Below, in pieces: positions 1-7,483 of a stretch of 10,479 nucleotides of DNA (the stretch's first letter is position 1; each line of letters opens with the position of its first letter). The notes below the pieces were generated by a model that saw nothing but the letters and a program-made list of their open reading frames with translations, ran no database searches and was not told the DNA's origin. Both the position numbers and the translations under genes were made by a program. Origin of the DNA: Pseudorhodobacter antarcticus (GTDB lineage Bacteria; Pseudomonadota; Alphaproteobacteria; Rhodobacterales; Rhodobacteraceae); contig CAMDHB010000089.1 in NCBI GenBank assembly GCA_945897655.1, positions 1 through 10,479 of the forward strand, in the 5' to 3' direction.

Positions 1-4
1 CTTG

Positions 5-607
5 CTACAACATCTTGTGGACAGGTGAAAAAGAACGCCTATGCGCTGGGGTTACCCCCAGTTTTTTCAACGCATTCAAATGCTCGGGCGTCGGATAGCC
101 AGCATTTCTGTCCCAACCGTAACCCGGGTGCTGTTGCGCCAAATCCACCATGATGCGGTCGCGTGTCACTTTTGCCACAATGGACGCAGCAGAAATTGAC
201 AGGCTTCTGGCATCTCCTTTGACAATCCATTCGGCGCGTCCACGAAGCGCCGATGGGAGCCTGTTACCGTCAATCAGATAATGATCGGCGCCCAGCCCAG
301 CAGCGGCGCGCTCCATCGCCAGTAGGGACGCTTGCAGGATGTTCAGCTCATCGATCTCTTCAACAGTCGCGTGGGAAATCGAGACTTTCGCGCACTGCAT
401 GATCTGCGTGTACATTGCCTCTAGGCGCGCTTTAGACAACTGCTTGCTGTCCCTCAGCCCAACTGGAATGTTTGTGGTATCAAGGATAACCGCAGCTGCC
501 GTCACTGGCCCGGCAAGTGGGCCGCGTCCGACTTCGTCAATACCTGCGACACGGATCAGGCCGCGAACATGGGCGGCGTTTTCGAAATGCAGATCTGGGA
601 GGCTCAT
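5..607 (-). CDS. rnhB: Ribonuclease HII
   Basis: RNase HII cuts the RNA strand of RNA-DNA hybrids and nicks 5' of single ribonucleotides embedded in DNA, starting ribonucleotide excision repair in the cytoplasm. The 200-residue product has the family's usual length and all its hallmarks: GIDEVGRGPLAGPV near the N-terminus with acidic residues D24 and E25 and the GRG motif (27-29), DSKQLS at 53-58, LIDGN with D113, KGD with D132 followed by SAASIVAKVTRD, and GYGWDRNAGYPTPEHL near the C-terminus. D24, E25, D113 and D132 form the expected DEDD metal site. The ATG at 605-607 leaves a short N-terminal lead before the first beta strand; no strong ribosome binding site is visible. It reads away from the polysaccharide cluster and is probably unrelated to it, marking the core-genome side of the window. 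Confidence 0.97.
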   Translation of the reverse strand: MSLPDLHFENAAHVRGLIRVAGIDEVGRGPLAGPVTAAAVILDTTNIPVGLRDSKQLSKARLEAMYTQIMQCAKVSISHATVEEIDELNILQASLLAMERAAAGLGADHYLIDGNRLPSALRGRAEWIVKGDARSLSISAASIVAKVTRDRIMVDLAQQHPGYGWDRNAGYPTPEHLNALKKLGVTPAHRRSFSPVHKML

Positions 608-906
608 CCAGCTACCAAAGCTTAAAGTTGGCGCCTGGCCAAGAGAAAAGTAGCGAGTGGGTTGCCGCGATCATTCTGCTTCCGCTGTCGGTTCGCAGTA
701 AAGAGAGCAGCAATTGGGCATCTTCACCCCGTTGGGCCGGAGTTGGCTGAGCCAAACTGATTGGAACTTGCCTTTTTTCGCCCTGCATGACATCCAACAG
801 CCGTCAAGGACCACCCTTTGATCCCGATCTTGGCCCGCAACAATTGCGGGCTTGCGGATCGGATCGCGCAGGGTTTCAGGCGTAGAACGTAGATTTAGAG
901 AAAAGA
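608..906. other. Divergent intergenic spacer between rnhB and the sulfotransferase/glycosyltransferase cluster
   Basis: These 299 bases separate two divergently read genes and should hold promoters for both. No convincing coding sequence is seen: the open frames crossing it have no family resemblance and run into the neighbouring genes. No confident -35/-10 pair, operator or tRNA was recognised. The only clear structure is the perfect inverted repeat near the right end, listed separately. Confidence 0.6.
833..851. repeat. Perfect 8-bp inverted repeat (hairpin) upstream of the first sulfotransferase-like gene
   Basis: GCCCGCAA (833-840) and TTGCGGGC (844-851) are exact reverse complements around a 3-base CAA loop. 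A second pair, CCGATC (824-829) and GATCGG (857-862), flanks it and could form an outer stem across an internal loop. There is no T-run on either side in either direction, so it is not a typical rho-independent terminator. It ends 55 bases before the ATG at 907, so it could be a leader-RNA structure or a protein-binding palindrome. The structure is directly visible; a function is not shown. Confidence 0.6.
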
Positions 907-1902
907 ATGACAACGCTTTATCTGCATGTTGGCACCCACAGAACGGCAACCAGTTCAATTCAGGCGTTTATGCTATCCAACTGGGATGCCCTCTTGTCGC
1001 GAGGCGTGTTCCATCCGATGCGCATTGCTCGGCACTTCCCGATCTTCAATGCGATCTTCGCGGGACGTCGCAGCGTCAGTGAAGTGTCGCAGGATCTGTT
1101 GCTGCGGGCCAGCAAGCATACCAACGCCATCGACAAGATCGTGTTGAGTGACGAAGACGTCTGCATGCGGACCGACCTTTCGTTGCTGGGCGAGTTTCGC
1201 AAGCATTTTGACGTCAAGGTGGTTTTTGCTCTGCGTCGTCAGGACCTTTGGCTGGAAAGCTGGTATCTGCAAAACATCAAATGGCAATGGAACAAGTCGC
1301 TGAGCCACTGCACCCTGTCAGAGTTCGTAGACCGCATCGAAGAGTTCCACTGGGCCTACTATGACCGGTTGCTTTCACACCTGGATGAGGTGTTTGGGCA
1401 AGAGAATGTTCTGCCATATGTCTTTGAAAAGGCACAGATGCCGGCTGGCCCTGTGGCAGCATTCTGCAAACGCATCGGGATCGACGACATCTCTGGTCTG
1501 AAGCCCGCGCCGCATGTGAACTCAAGCTACTCTCCCACCATTGCGGAATTTGTGCGTTGCCTTCCCTTCGATGAAGCGCCCGACAAGTACCGGGCCAAGC
1601 TGGAAAATGCGGTCAAGCAAGTTGACAAGACTCTGGCTGGCAAGGGCAGTGACAACAGCACCCTGCTGCTTGACTACGACACGCGCATGCGGATCATGGA
1701 AGCCCACGCCGAGGGCAACGCTGCCATTGCCCGTCGCTATTTCGGGCGCGATCTGTTGTTCCTGGAGCAGATGCCCGCACCGGACGAACCGCTGGCCCAG
1801 ATGGTTCTGCCTACCGACACTGCGGCCCTGATGCGCGATTATGTGGCGCCAATGATCAGAAGCCTGATCAAACAGCATGCGGACACACCGACCAAGACTT
1901 GA
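907..1902 (+). CDS. Sulfotransferase-like protein (ST1)
   Basis: The 331-residue product resembles bacterial PAPS-dependent sulfotransferase-family proteins found in polysaccharide loci, which would move sulfate from PAPS to a sugar or other acceptor in the cytoplasm. It opens with beta strand 1 and a phosphosulfate-loop-like motif, HVGTHRTATSSIQ (residues 7-19), the counterpart of the usual KTGTT; here the Lys is Arg and the central Gly is Ala. A second conserved block, LRRQDLWLESWY (109-120), resembles the 3'-phosphate-binding region with its Arg and Ser. Near the C-terminus, NAAIARRYFGRDLLF (271-285) is of a kind common in these bacterial proteins. No signal peptide or membrane segment is seen. 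The ATG at 907 puts the protein start just before the first strand, as expected, though the ribosome site (AGAGAAAAG) is weak. It differs from the three paralogs downstream, being shorter with little similarity outside the motifs. It probably heads the plus-strand operon. Family call is fairly secure; substrate is unknown. Confidence 0.75.
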   Translation: MTTLYLHVGTHRTATSSIQAFMLSNWDALLSRGVFHPMRIARHFPIFNAIFAGRRSVSEVSQDLLLRASKHTNAIDKIVLSDEDVCMRTDLSLLGEFRKHFDVKVVFALRRQDLWLESWYLQNIKWQWNKSLSHCTLSEFVDRIEEFHWAYYDRLLSHLDEVFGQENVLPYVFEKAQMPAGPVAAFCKRIGIDDISGLKPAPHVNSSYSPTIAEFVRCLPFDEAPDKYRAKLENAVKQVDKTLAGKGSDNSTLLLDYDTRMRIMEAHAEGNAAIARRYFGRDLLFLEQMPAPDEPLAQMVLPTDTAALMRDYVAPMIRSLIKQHADTPTKT

Positions 1903-1964
1903 TTTTGAATTTCTGACGACCTGATTGTGGCTGCCTGCAGACACACATTCGCCACGCTTTGATC

Positions 1965-1970
1965 TGGAGA
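1965..1970 (+). promoter_or_regulatory. Ribosome binding site deciding the start of the large glycosyltransferase
   Basis: TGGAGA lies 6 bases before the ATG at 1977. The open frame extends 18 bases further upstream to a TTG at 1959, but that codon has no Shine-Dalgarno sequence, so the ATG is preferred. Confidence 0.6.
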
Positions 1971-1976
1971 CCGACC

Positions 1977-4976
1977 ATGCCCAGCGCTGCATCCAAGAAG
2001 ACGAACGAAGCCAAGGATCAGATCGGCTTGCACCTGCCCAACATAAGCTCAGCAGCCTCCGCAAGTTTCGAACGTGTTCTGGCGGGCCGTCCGACTGTAA
2101 CATTGCAGTCCATGGTTCTGGCCTTGCAGGGTATCTGTACCGAACCAGGGCTGTTTTACAATCTTGAGGGCGAGGCCTGGGTATCCGAGGCAATCGGAAC
2201 GGTTTTTCTAGGTCCGAAGGCTGGGTTGCGAACAGACACCTTTGGCAACATAATCGGGATCGGCAACTGGCACCGCGGGTGCAATCTGGACGGCTTGTTT
2301 CTGGCTGTTTCGGGCACTGGGCAGGTTGAGATTCGGGTGTTTCAGGTCAAGACTGGCCGATCGTGGGAACGATTGGCCTGCGAACTGTGCGAACTGTCTG
2401 CAGATATCGAAACGGTCATCGATCTTTCTGCCTATGCCTTGAATGCCGGGGCGGGCGGCATCTGGTTTGAGTTGCGCAATATCAGCGAAGACGAAGTGGC
2501 CACAGTCACCGCGGCGCGTTACTTGACCTGCGGCCGCGTTGACCCGTCGCTGAAGCTTGCCCTGTGCATGTCGCGTGCTGCGGTCGAGGCGCCCCAAGAT
2601 AGGTTGATCCAGGCACGACTTGACGCATGGTGTGACGGCCCCGGCAGTTCTGTCGGCGCCAAGTTCATCCGGTATGCGTCGGGAACGCCTCCGATGACCC
2701 AGCTTTTGGATGCCAAGGCAAAAGGCTTTACCCATTCAGTGCTGATGGACCCAACAACCGTGGTCGTTCCGGAAATCCTTGTCCGGACGCTGGCATTTCT
2801 GTCATTGGCCCGCGATTCCAACGTCGCCTTGGGCGCAGCCATTCTGGACCCGGCAGAGAAGTGGTTCATGGGGGCAAATGGCATGGCTGCTGACCGCGAC
2901 GGCAAGCCATCCCCGCGCTATCAGGGGATTGACTTGCGGGACCGGATGCAAGTTGTCAGCATGGAATGTGAACTGGCGGAAGAGGAAGAGCAAGTCTTGC
3001 TATTCCAATCCGCATTCCTTGGCCTGACGGTTACAAACCTTAAGGCCGATGGCGACTCAACCGATTTTGATGGTTGGCTGCGTGGGCAGGGCATGCAGTT
3101 GCAGCACCTGACCGGACTGGTCGTGAACCGCGAGGCGGCAGCGCAAGATACGGTCGGCAACCTTGTGACACTGCAGCATGTGATCTATCCCGAGGCCGGC
3201 TTGTGCACAGAAGCCAACATGTATTTCCATGCAAATGGACCTACCACCTACAATGAAGCGACCGAAACGCTTAGTTTCGAGCAAAGAACCGTTGTACATT
3301 TCGACAGTTATTTCAACGCCTTGAACATCGGAAAATGGCACGCTTCGTGTCAACCCAAGGGCCTTTACCTGGGGCTGCTTGGCCGGGGTCGGGTTCTGGT
3401 GAAGGTTTTCCATGCCATTCCAGACCGTTCGTGGGAACTGCTTTGTGACGCGCCCCATACTCTTTCGCCGATGAGCGAGATTCTCATTGATCTGTCGCAG
3501 TATTCGAAAACGGCTGTCACCGGCATGATCTATTTTGAACTGCATGCGATCAGCCAGGGTGTCCAGTTGTTGGGCGCGCGGTTTGCGGTTCCCGGCCGGA
3601 TCAACCCTGCTGTCAGGCTGTGCCTGTCAATCACGACATTCAAGCGCGAGGCCGAGGTCGAGAACACAGCGCGGCGCATGGCTGCATGGTTCAAGACGGC
3701 CGATTTTGCCGACCAGATGCACTTGAACATCGTCGACAACGGCAACAGCGCCGAAATCATCGAAGGCGATAAGATCACCCGCATTCCGAACGCCAATCTG
3801 GGAGGTGCGGGCGGCTTTACCAGGGGTCTGATCGAAGGTGACAAGGCGGGCTTCAGCCATGTTCTTTTCATGGATGATGATGCCTCGATCCCGATGGAAG
3901 CGCTTCATAGGGCCTATGCCATGCTGACCCTGTCCAAGGACCCCAAGCTTGCTGTTTCTGGCGCCATGATCAGTAATTCGGACAAGTGGCGGATGTGGGA
4001 AAACGGCGCGATCTTCGACCGCTATTGCCGTCCGCAGTTCAGCGGAGTTGACTTGCGCGACTGGACGCAAGTCATGAACATGGAATTCGCGTCGGCCAGT
4101 TATCGCAGCCCGAAGATGTATGGCGGCTGGTGGTTTTTTGCCTTCCCGGTCAAGGAAGTCACTCACTATCCGTTCCCGTTCTTCGTGCGGGGCGATGATA
4201 TCAACTTCTCGCTGGCGAACGATTTTCATATCACCACGATTAACGGCGTCGTGTCCTTTGCCGAGGATTTCAGCGACAAGGAATCGCCGATGACCTTGTA
4301 TCTGGATCTGCGCAACCACTTCGTGCAGCACTTGACCCTCGAAAAGATGGAAATTGGCCCCCTGAACATCGCCAAGATCGGAATTGGTTTCTTCCTGCGC
4401 AACATCGCCAAGTTCCAGTATGAAACAGCAGATGCGCTGCTGATGGCATGGAATGATGTCCTGAAAGGCCCGGAATTCTTTGCCGAAAATGCGGATGCAG
4501 CGGCGCAGCGTGCGGCGGTCAAGGCGCTGTACAAAGTTGAGGCCTGGAAGCCCGTGGCCGAAATGGACTTGCGGGAACGCCGGCGCTATTGGGCTGGAGA
4601 CGGCCGATTGTATCAGCTGTTTCGTTGGACCTTGAACGGCCATCTTTTGCCCTTCTTCAGTGTTTGGGGCAACCGAATCGTATTGCAGCCCCGTGATCGG
4701 AATAACTTTGCCCCTGTTTGGGGCACCTCAAAGATCACCTATCTGAACTCGACCCGGGAGAAGGCGTATACCGTCACGCATTCAAAGATGCGCTTCTTCG
4801 CCCAAGCCTTCCGACTGATGTGGCTCACGGCGCGGACCTGCTTCGGCTACGGCGCGCTTCTGGCGAAGTATCGCAAAGGGTATGCCGAGATTACTGTTCC
4901 GAGCTTTTGGCAGAGGGTGCTGAAGCTCACCAAATCACCAGAGGCGCCGACTGTGGTTGAAGTGGTTAAGCCTTGA
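1977..4976 (+). CDS. GlfT2-like galactofuranosyltransferase with a duplicated, degenerate N-terminal module
   Basis: This 999-residue GT2-family (GT-A fold) enzyme resembles the polymerising galactofuranosyltransferase GlfT2, which adds galactofuranose from UDP-Galf to a growing glycan at the inner membrane face. The C-terminal module (about 395-999) is close in size to a whole GlfT2: a beta-rich domain (about 405-545), then GT-A with VDNGN (586-590), GGAGGF (609-614), the DDD metal motif (633-635), RGDD (738-741, matching the catalytic acidic pair), FAEDFSDKES (761-770) and YLDLRN (775-780), then a helical C-terminus rich in aromatic and basic residues that may face membrane. The N-terminal module (about 40-395) repeats the same order in decayed form: GICTEPGLF, NWHRGC, RSWERL, VIDLSAY, then LMDPTT where the other has MDDDAS, and LRGQG where it has VRGDD; the VDNG and GGAGG segments are absent. 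Only the second module should be catalytic. No signal peptide is seen. Start chosen by the ribosome site at 1965. The nearby glf gene supports a Galf substrate; a different sugar donor is possible. Confidence 0.82.
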   Translation: MPSAASKKTNEAKDQIGLHLPNISSAASASFERVLAGRPTVTLQSMVLALQGICTEPGLFYNLEGEAWVSEAIGTVFLGPKAGLRTDTFGNIIGIGNWHRGCNLDGLFLAVSGTGQVEIRVFQVKTGRSWERLACELCELSADIETVIDLSAYALNAGAGGIWFELRNISEDEVATVTAARYLTCGRVDPSLKLALCMSRAAVEAPQDRLIQARLDAWCDGPGSSVGAKFIRYASGTPPMTQLLDAKAKGFTHSVLMDPTTVVVPEILVRTLAFLSLARDSNVALGAAILDPAEKWFMGANGMAADRDGKPSPRYQGIDLRDRMQVVSMECELAEEEEQVLLFQSAFLGLTVTNLKADGDSTDFDGWLRGQGMQLQHLTGLVVNREAAAQDTVGNLVTLQHVIYPEAGLCTEANMYFHANGPTTYNEATETLSFEQRTVVHFDSYFNALNIGKWHASCQPKGLYLGLLGRGRVLVKVFHAIPDRSWELLCDAPHTLSPMSEILIDLSQYSKTAVTGMIYFELHAISQGVQLLGARFAVPGRINPAVRLCLSITTFKREAEVENTARRMAAWFKTADFADQMHLNIVDNGNSAEIIEGDKITRIPNANLGGAGGFTRGLIEGDKAGFSHVLFMDDDASIPMEALHRAYAMLTLSKDPKLAVSGAMISNSDKWRMWENGAIFDRYCRPQFSGVDLRDWTQVMNMEFASASYRSPKMYGGWWFFAFPVKEVTHYPFPFFVRGDDINFSLANDFHITTINGVVSFAEDFSDKESPMTLYLDLRNHFVQHLTLEKMEIGPLNIAKIGIGFFLRNIAKFQYETADALLMAWNDVLKGPEFFAENADAAAQRAAVKALYKVEAWKPVAEMDLRERRRYWAGDGRLYQLFRWTLNGHLLPFFSVWGNRIVLQPRDRNNFAPVWGTSKITYLNSTREKAYTVTHSKMRFFAQAFRLMWLTARTCFGYGALLAKYRKGYAEITVPSFWQRVLKLTKSPEAPTVVEVVKP

Positions 4977-5014
4977 GGCTTGATACAAAAGCAGTGCCTA
5001 CGTTTGATTAAAAA

Positions 5015-5018
5015 GAGG
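5015..5018 (+). promoter_or_regulatory. Ribosome binding site deciding the start of ST2
   Basis: GAGG within AAAGAGGTGG lies 5 bases before the ATG at 5024. A GTG at 5018 would give two more residues but overlaps this site, so the ATG is preferred. Confidence 0.65.
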
Positions 5019-5023
5019 TGGAA

Positions 5024-6193
5024 ATGGCGGCCAAGTCCCTCGTCCTGCATATTGGAGACCCCAAAACGGGCACGTCCTCGATTCAACATGTTTTGCGGAA
5101 CAACCTTTGGGAGTCTTCGACTATCAGCCTGGCATATCCTGGGCAGCTGAACTCTTTTCCCTTGGCAAACGCCCTTTCGGACCCCAAACAAGCGGCGCAG
5201 CGCGAGGCCCGCTATACCAAGTTGGCGGCATGGCTTGCCTCGACGGACGCAGATGTGGCTGTTGTGTCAGCCGAGCAGTTCTTTCGCGTCGACCCGCAGA
5301 AGTTGCTGGACACACTGAATGAATTCGTGCCCGATTATGTTCCAACCTTGCGGGTTGTGGCCTATGTGCGTCCCCATGCCAGCAGATTTCTGAGTGCCTT
5401 CATGCAGCGTGGCAAGGCCGGACTGTATTTTGGCGACGCTGACACTTTCTTCATGAAAACCAAGGCTGAAAAACTGCTGCGTTTCGCACCACGCTTTCAG
5501 CGCTGGCGCGACACATTCGGTGATCGATTTACTCTTCGCCCAATGATCCGCAGTCATTTGCGTGATGGCGATGTCGTCAGTGACTTCTTGAACATCACTC
5601 TGGGTGGTGCGCCGTTCAAGCTGGTTGAGGCGGTTGACGCCAATCCTTCGCTACCACTTGAGTATCTCGTTGGTCTGCGTGAACTGCAGGCTGTCTTGAA
5701 GCGCAATCAAATCGCAAATGGCGTGCGTCACGCTGTCGGTGATTACGTGGGCATGACTTTGGCGCGAACCCACCCGCACCAAGGCACGAAGCTGCAGATC
5801 ACCGAGGAGCTTTACAAAAAGGTGAAGCTGTTCTGCCAGTCGGATGCCGAAGCATTGGATGCTGTTTTTTTTGATGGGCAGCCGCTTATGGCACAGGCAC
5901 TGAAGCAGGCCGGCGCTGACGTTGTGGCGGAACAGCAGCCCATGGCGATCAGGTCGCATTACTCGGAAGACTCGATCGTCGAATTGCGCGAGAAATCCCG
6001 CAATGTGGTCTCAATGTTCAAAAAGCGTCCGATGGCCTGGACTGTGGCTTTCGAACAGAAAATCGGCCAACGTATCTCAAAGCCCGGTACAGAGCCGCCC
6101 AAGCAGGTGTTGGCACATATTGAGAAGGTTAACGATACACTGACGAAAATCGCGCGCATAATCGCAGAAGAGAGCTTGGCAAAGCCGGAGTGA
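5024..6193 (+). CDS. Sulfotransferase-like protein, first of three tandem paralogs (ST2)
   Basis: The 389-residue product is predicted to be a cytoplasmic P-loop, PAPS-type sulfotransferase-like protein. The motif HIGDPKTGTSSIQ (9-21), right after the first beta strand, matches the 5'-phosphosulfate-binding loop KTGT. AYVRPHASRFLSAF (113-126) fits the 3'-phosphate-binding region with R116, R121 and S124. Between them, VAVVSAEQF (78-86) is shared with the next two genes. The middle block LRPMIR..LRDGDVVSDF (171-188) and a C-terminal helix (about 360-384) are kept in ST3; ST4 has the block but not the helix. It has no signal peptide or membrane helix. It follows the large glycosyltransferase by 47 bases with no terminator between, so co-transcription is likely, and context points to modification of the glycan. 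The acceptor cannot be read from sequence, and because this subfamily is distant from characterised sulfotransferases, activity itself is inferred. Confidence 0.7.
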   Translation: MAAKSLVLHIGDPKTGTSSIQHVLRNNLWESSTISLAYPGQLNSFPLANALSDPKQAAQREARYTKLAAWLASTDADVAVVSAEQFFRVDPQKLLDTLNEFVPDYVPTLRVVAYVRPHASRFLSAFMQRGKAGLYFGDADTFFMKTKAEKLLRFAPRFQRWRDTFGDRFTLRPMIRSHLRDGDVVSDFLNITLGGAPFKLVEAVDANPSLPLEYLVGLRELQAVLKRNQIANGVRHAVGDYVGMTLARTHPHQGTKLQITEELYKKVKLFCQSDAEALDAVFFDGQPLMAQALKQAGADVVAEQQPMAIRSHYSEDSIVELREKSRNVVSMFKKRPMAWTVAFEQKIGQRISKPGTEPPKQVLAHIEKVNDTLTKIARIIAEESLAKPE

Positions 6194-6219
6194 TCGGTTT
6201 TGCTCGCGGGCGTCTGGCC

Positions 6220-6225
6220 AGAGGA
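6220..6225 (+). promoter_or_regulatory. Ribosome binding site deciding the start of ST3
   Basis: AGAGGA lies 4 bases before the ATG at 6230 and only one base before the ATG at 6227. The second ATG has the better spacing and lines up residue by residue with the start of ST2. An upstream TTG at 6200 has no such site. Confidence 0.55.
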
Positions 6226-6229
6226 TATG

Positions 6230-7381
6230 ATGACGAGTAAATCCTTGATTTTGCATATAGGCGACCCGAAAACAGGAAGCTCGTCCATTCAGCAGGCGCT
6301 GTTTCAACGGAGAGTTGAATGTGAAACCGTTTCGATCGACTATCCGCCCAAATTGAACGCTATTCAGCTTGCCAACTCCATCAGGCGTGAAGCGAAGACT
6401 GACGAAATTGAGAGCCGCTTTCGCGCTGCCGCAGACTGGCTTGAGGCGTCGCACGCTGATGTTGCCGTTCTGTCTGCCGAACAATTTGCCTCGATTGATC
6501 CGGTCGAGGTCAATGCCGTCTTTGCGAAATACATGCCAAAACATGCGGAAACGATGCGTGTCGTGGCCTATGCGCGCCCTCACGTCAGTCGGTTTCTGTC
6601 CGCCTATGCCCAACGTGTCAAAGTGGGCTCGTTGCAAACCGATGTGGAAACATTCTTCGTCGAGAACACCAGCAAAAGGTTTCTGAACTTCTCACGGCGA
6701 TTCACGAAATGGTGCAATCTGTATGGCGACAGGTTCGTGCTGCGGCCTATGGTACGCGAAGAGCTGCGGGATGGGGACGTGGTCGCGGACTTTGTTGGAA
6801 TCGTGGTGCAGAATGCACCTTTCAAGTTGTTGGACATGGCTGCCGCCAACACGACTTTACCGGTGGAAGCTTTGTCAGGACTGAAGTTCCTGCAACAGCA
6901 TCTATAAAGCCATGATATCCAAGGGGCGATCCGTCATGCTGTCGGCAGCCAGATCAATCGTATTTGTGGTGGGTTCAAGGGTGCAAGGGGAACAAAGCTG
7001 CGGATTGGGCGCGACTTGTACGACAGCATCTGCAAGATTGCGCGCTCTGATGCCGTAAATCTGGATGAGGTTTTCTTTGGAAAGCCAGTTATGGTCAAGG
7101 CGATGGATGACGCAGCTTTTGAAACGGCCGACAAGACAATGGAAACAGATGCAAAGGTCTACTTTTCACCTCAAGAGCTGGCTAAGTTGACCGAACTTTC
7201 GGGAGCACTGGTGGGTCTGTTGATGGAGCAAACTGGGCTTTGGAAAGAGGCGTTCGTTCGCCGCATTGGTCAAAAGGTTGATGGGGTGGGGAATGCGGAT
7301 CTGTCTGCCGAAGCAATCTCGCATATCGCGAGGGTCGATGAGATATTGGAAGAAGCGTCGGCTTTGATTTCCCGGGTTTGA
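6230..7381 (+). pseudogene. Sulfotransferase-like paralog (ST3) interrupted by one in-frame TAA
   Basis: This is the second tandem paralog, close to ST2: it starts with the same HIGDPKTG loop followed by SSSIQ (9-21), keeps VAVLSAEQF (78-86), AYARPHVSRFLSAY (113-126) and LRPMVREELRDGDVVADF (171-188), and aligns with no gap through L225. Codon 226 (6905-6907) is TAA where ST2 has Lys. The same frame then continues for 157 sense codons, with SHDIQGAIRHAVG, GTKLRIGRDLY and the LDEVFFGKPVM block matching ST2, and ends with the shared C-terminal helix and a TGA at 7379-7381. One substitution, AAA to TAA, would explain it. As it stands the main product is a 225-residue fragment lacking the C-terminal 40 percent. 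The downstream part has no well-placed start (a TTG at 7016 lacks a ribosome site), so it is unlikely to be made separately. Recent pseudogenisation, a sequencing error or ochre readthrough all remain possible. Confidence 0.8.
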
Positions 7382-7483
7382 TTATCTGTTGGAAATCGCT
7401 GCCGTTGAGGATGAAACAGCAACGGCGTTGGTGAATGGGTCAGTGATGACATAGACAACGCCAAGTAACGTGAGGCTAAGCGA
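7382..7483 (+). other. Short spacer with a 7-bp inverted repeat between ST3 and ST4
   Basis: GCCGTTG (7401-7407) and CAACGGC (7420-7426) can pair around a 12-base loop. No T-run follows, so a terminator is doubtful. A ribosome site, TGAGG at 7471-7475, stands 8 bases before the ATG of the next gene. Confidence 0.45.

Noticed and set aside
1522..2193. A 223-residue minus-strand open frame over the ST1/glycosyltransferase junction
   Set aside because: It is antisense to two well-supported genes and shows no recognisable motif.
3627..4643. A 338-residue minus-strand open frame inside the large glycosyltransferase
   Set aside because: It is antisense to the catalytic module, whose motifs are clearly encoded on the plus strand. 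Its translation shows no family resemblance and reflects codon bias.
6890..7020. A frameshift in ST3
   Set aside because: Reading straight through the TAA keeps the match to ST2 in the same frame on both sides, with only a small length difference further on; a nonsense codon is enough.
7016..7381. A separate 121-residue gene downstream of the ST3 stop
   Set aside because: It is in the same frame as ST3 and matches the C-terminal third of ST2 directly. Its first possible start is a TTG without a ribosome site, and similarity to ST2 continues upstream of it to the TAA.
7401..7426. Rho-independent terminator between ST3 and ST4
   Set aside because: The 7-bp stem has a 12-base loop and is followed by GTTGGTGAATGG, not a T-run.
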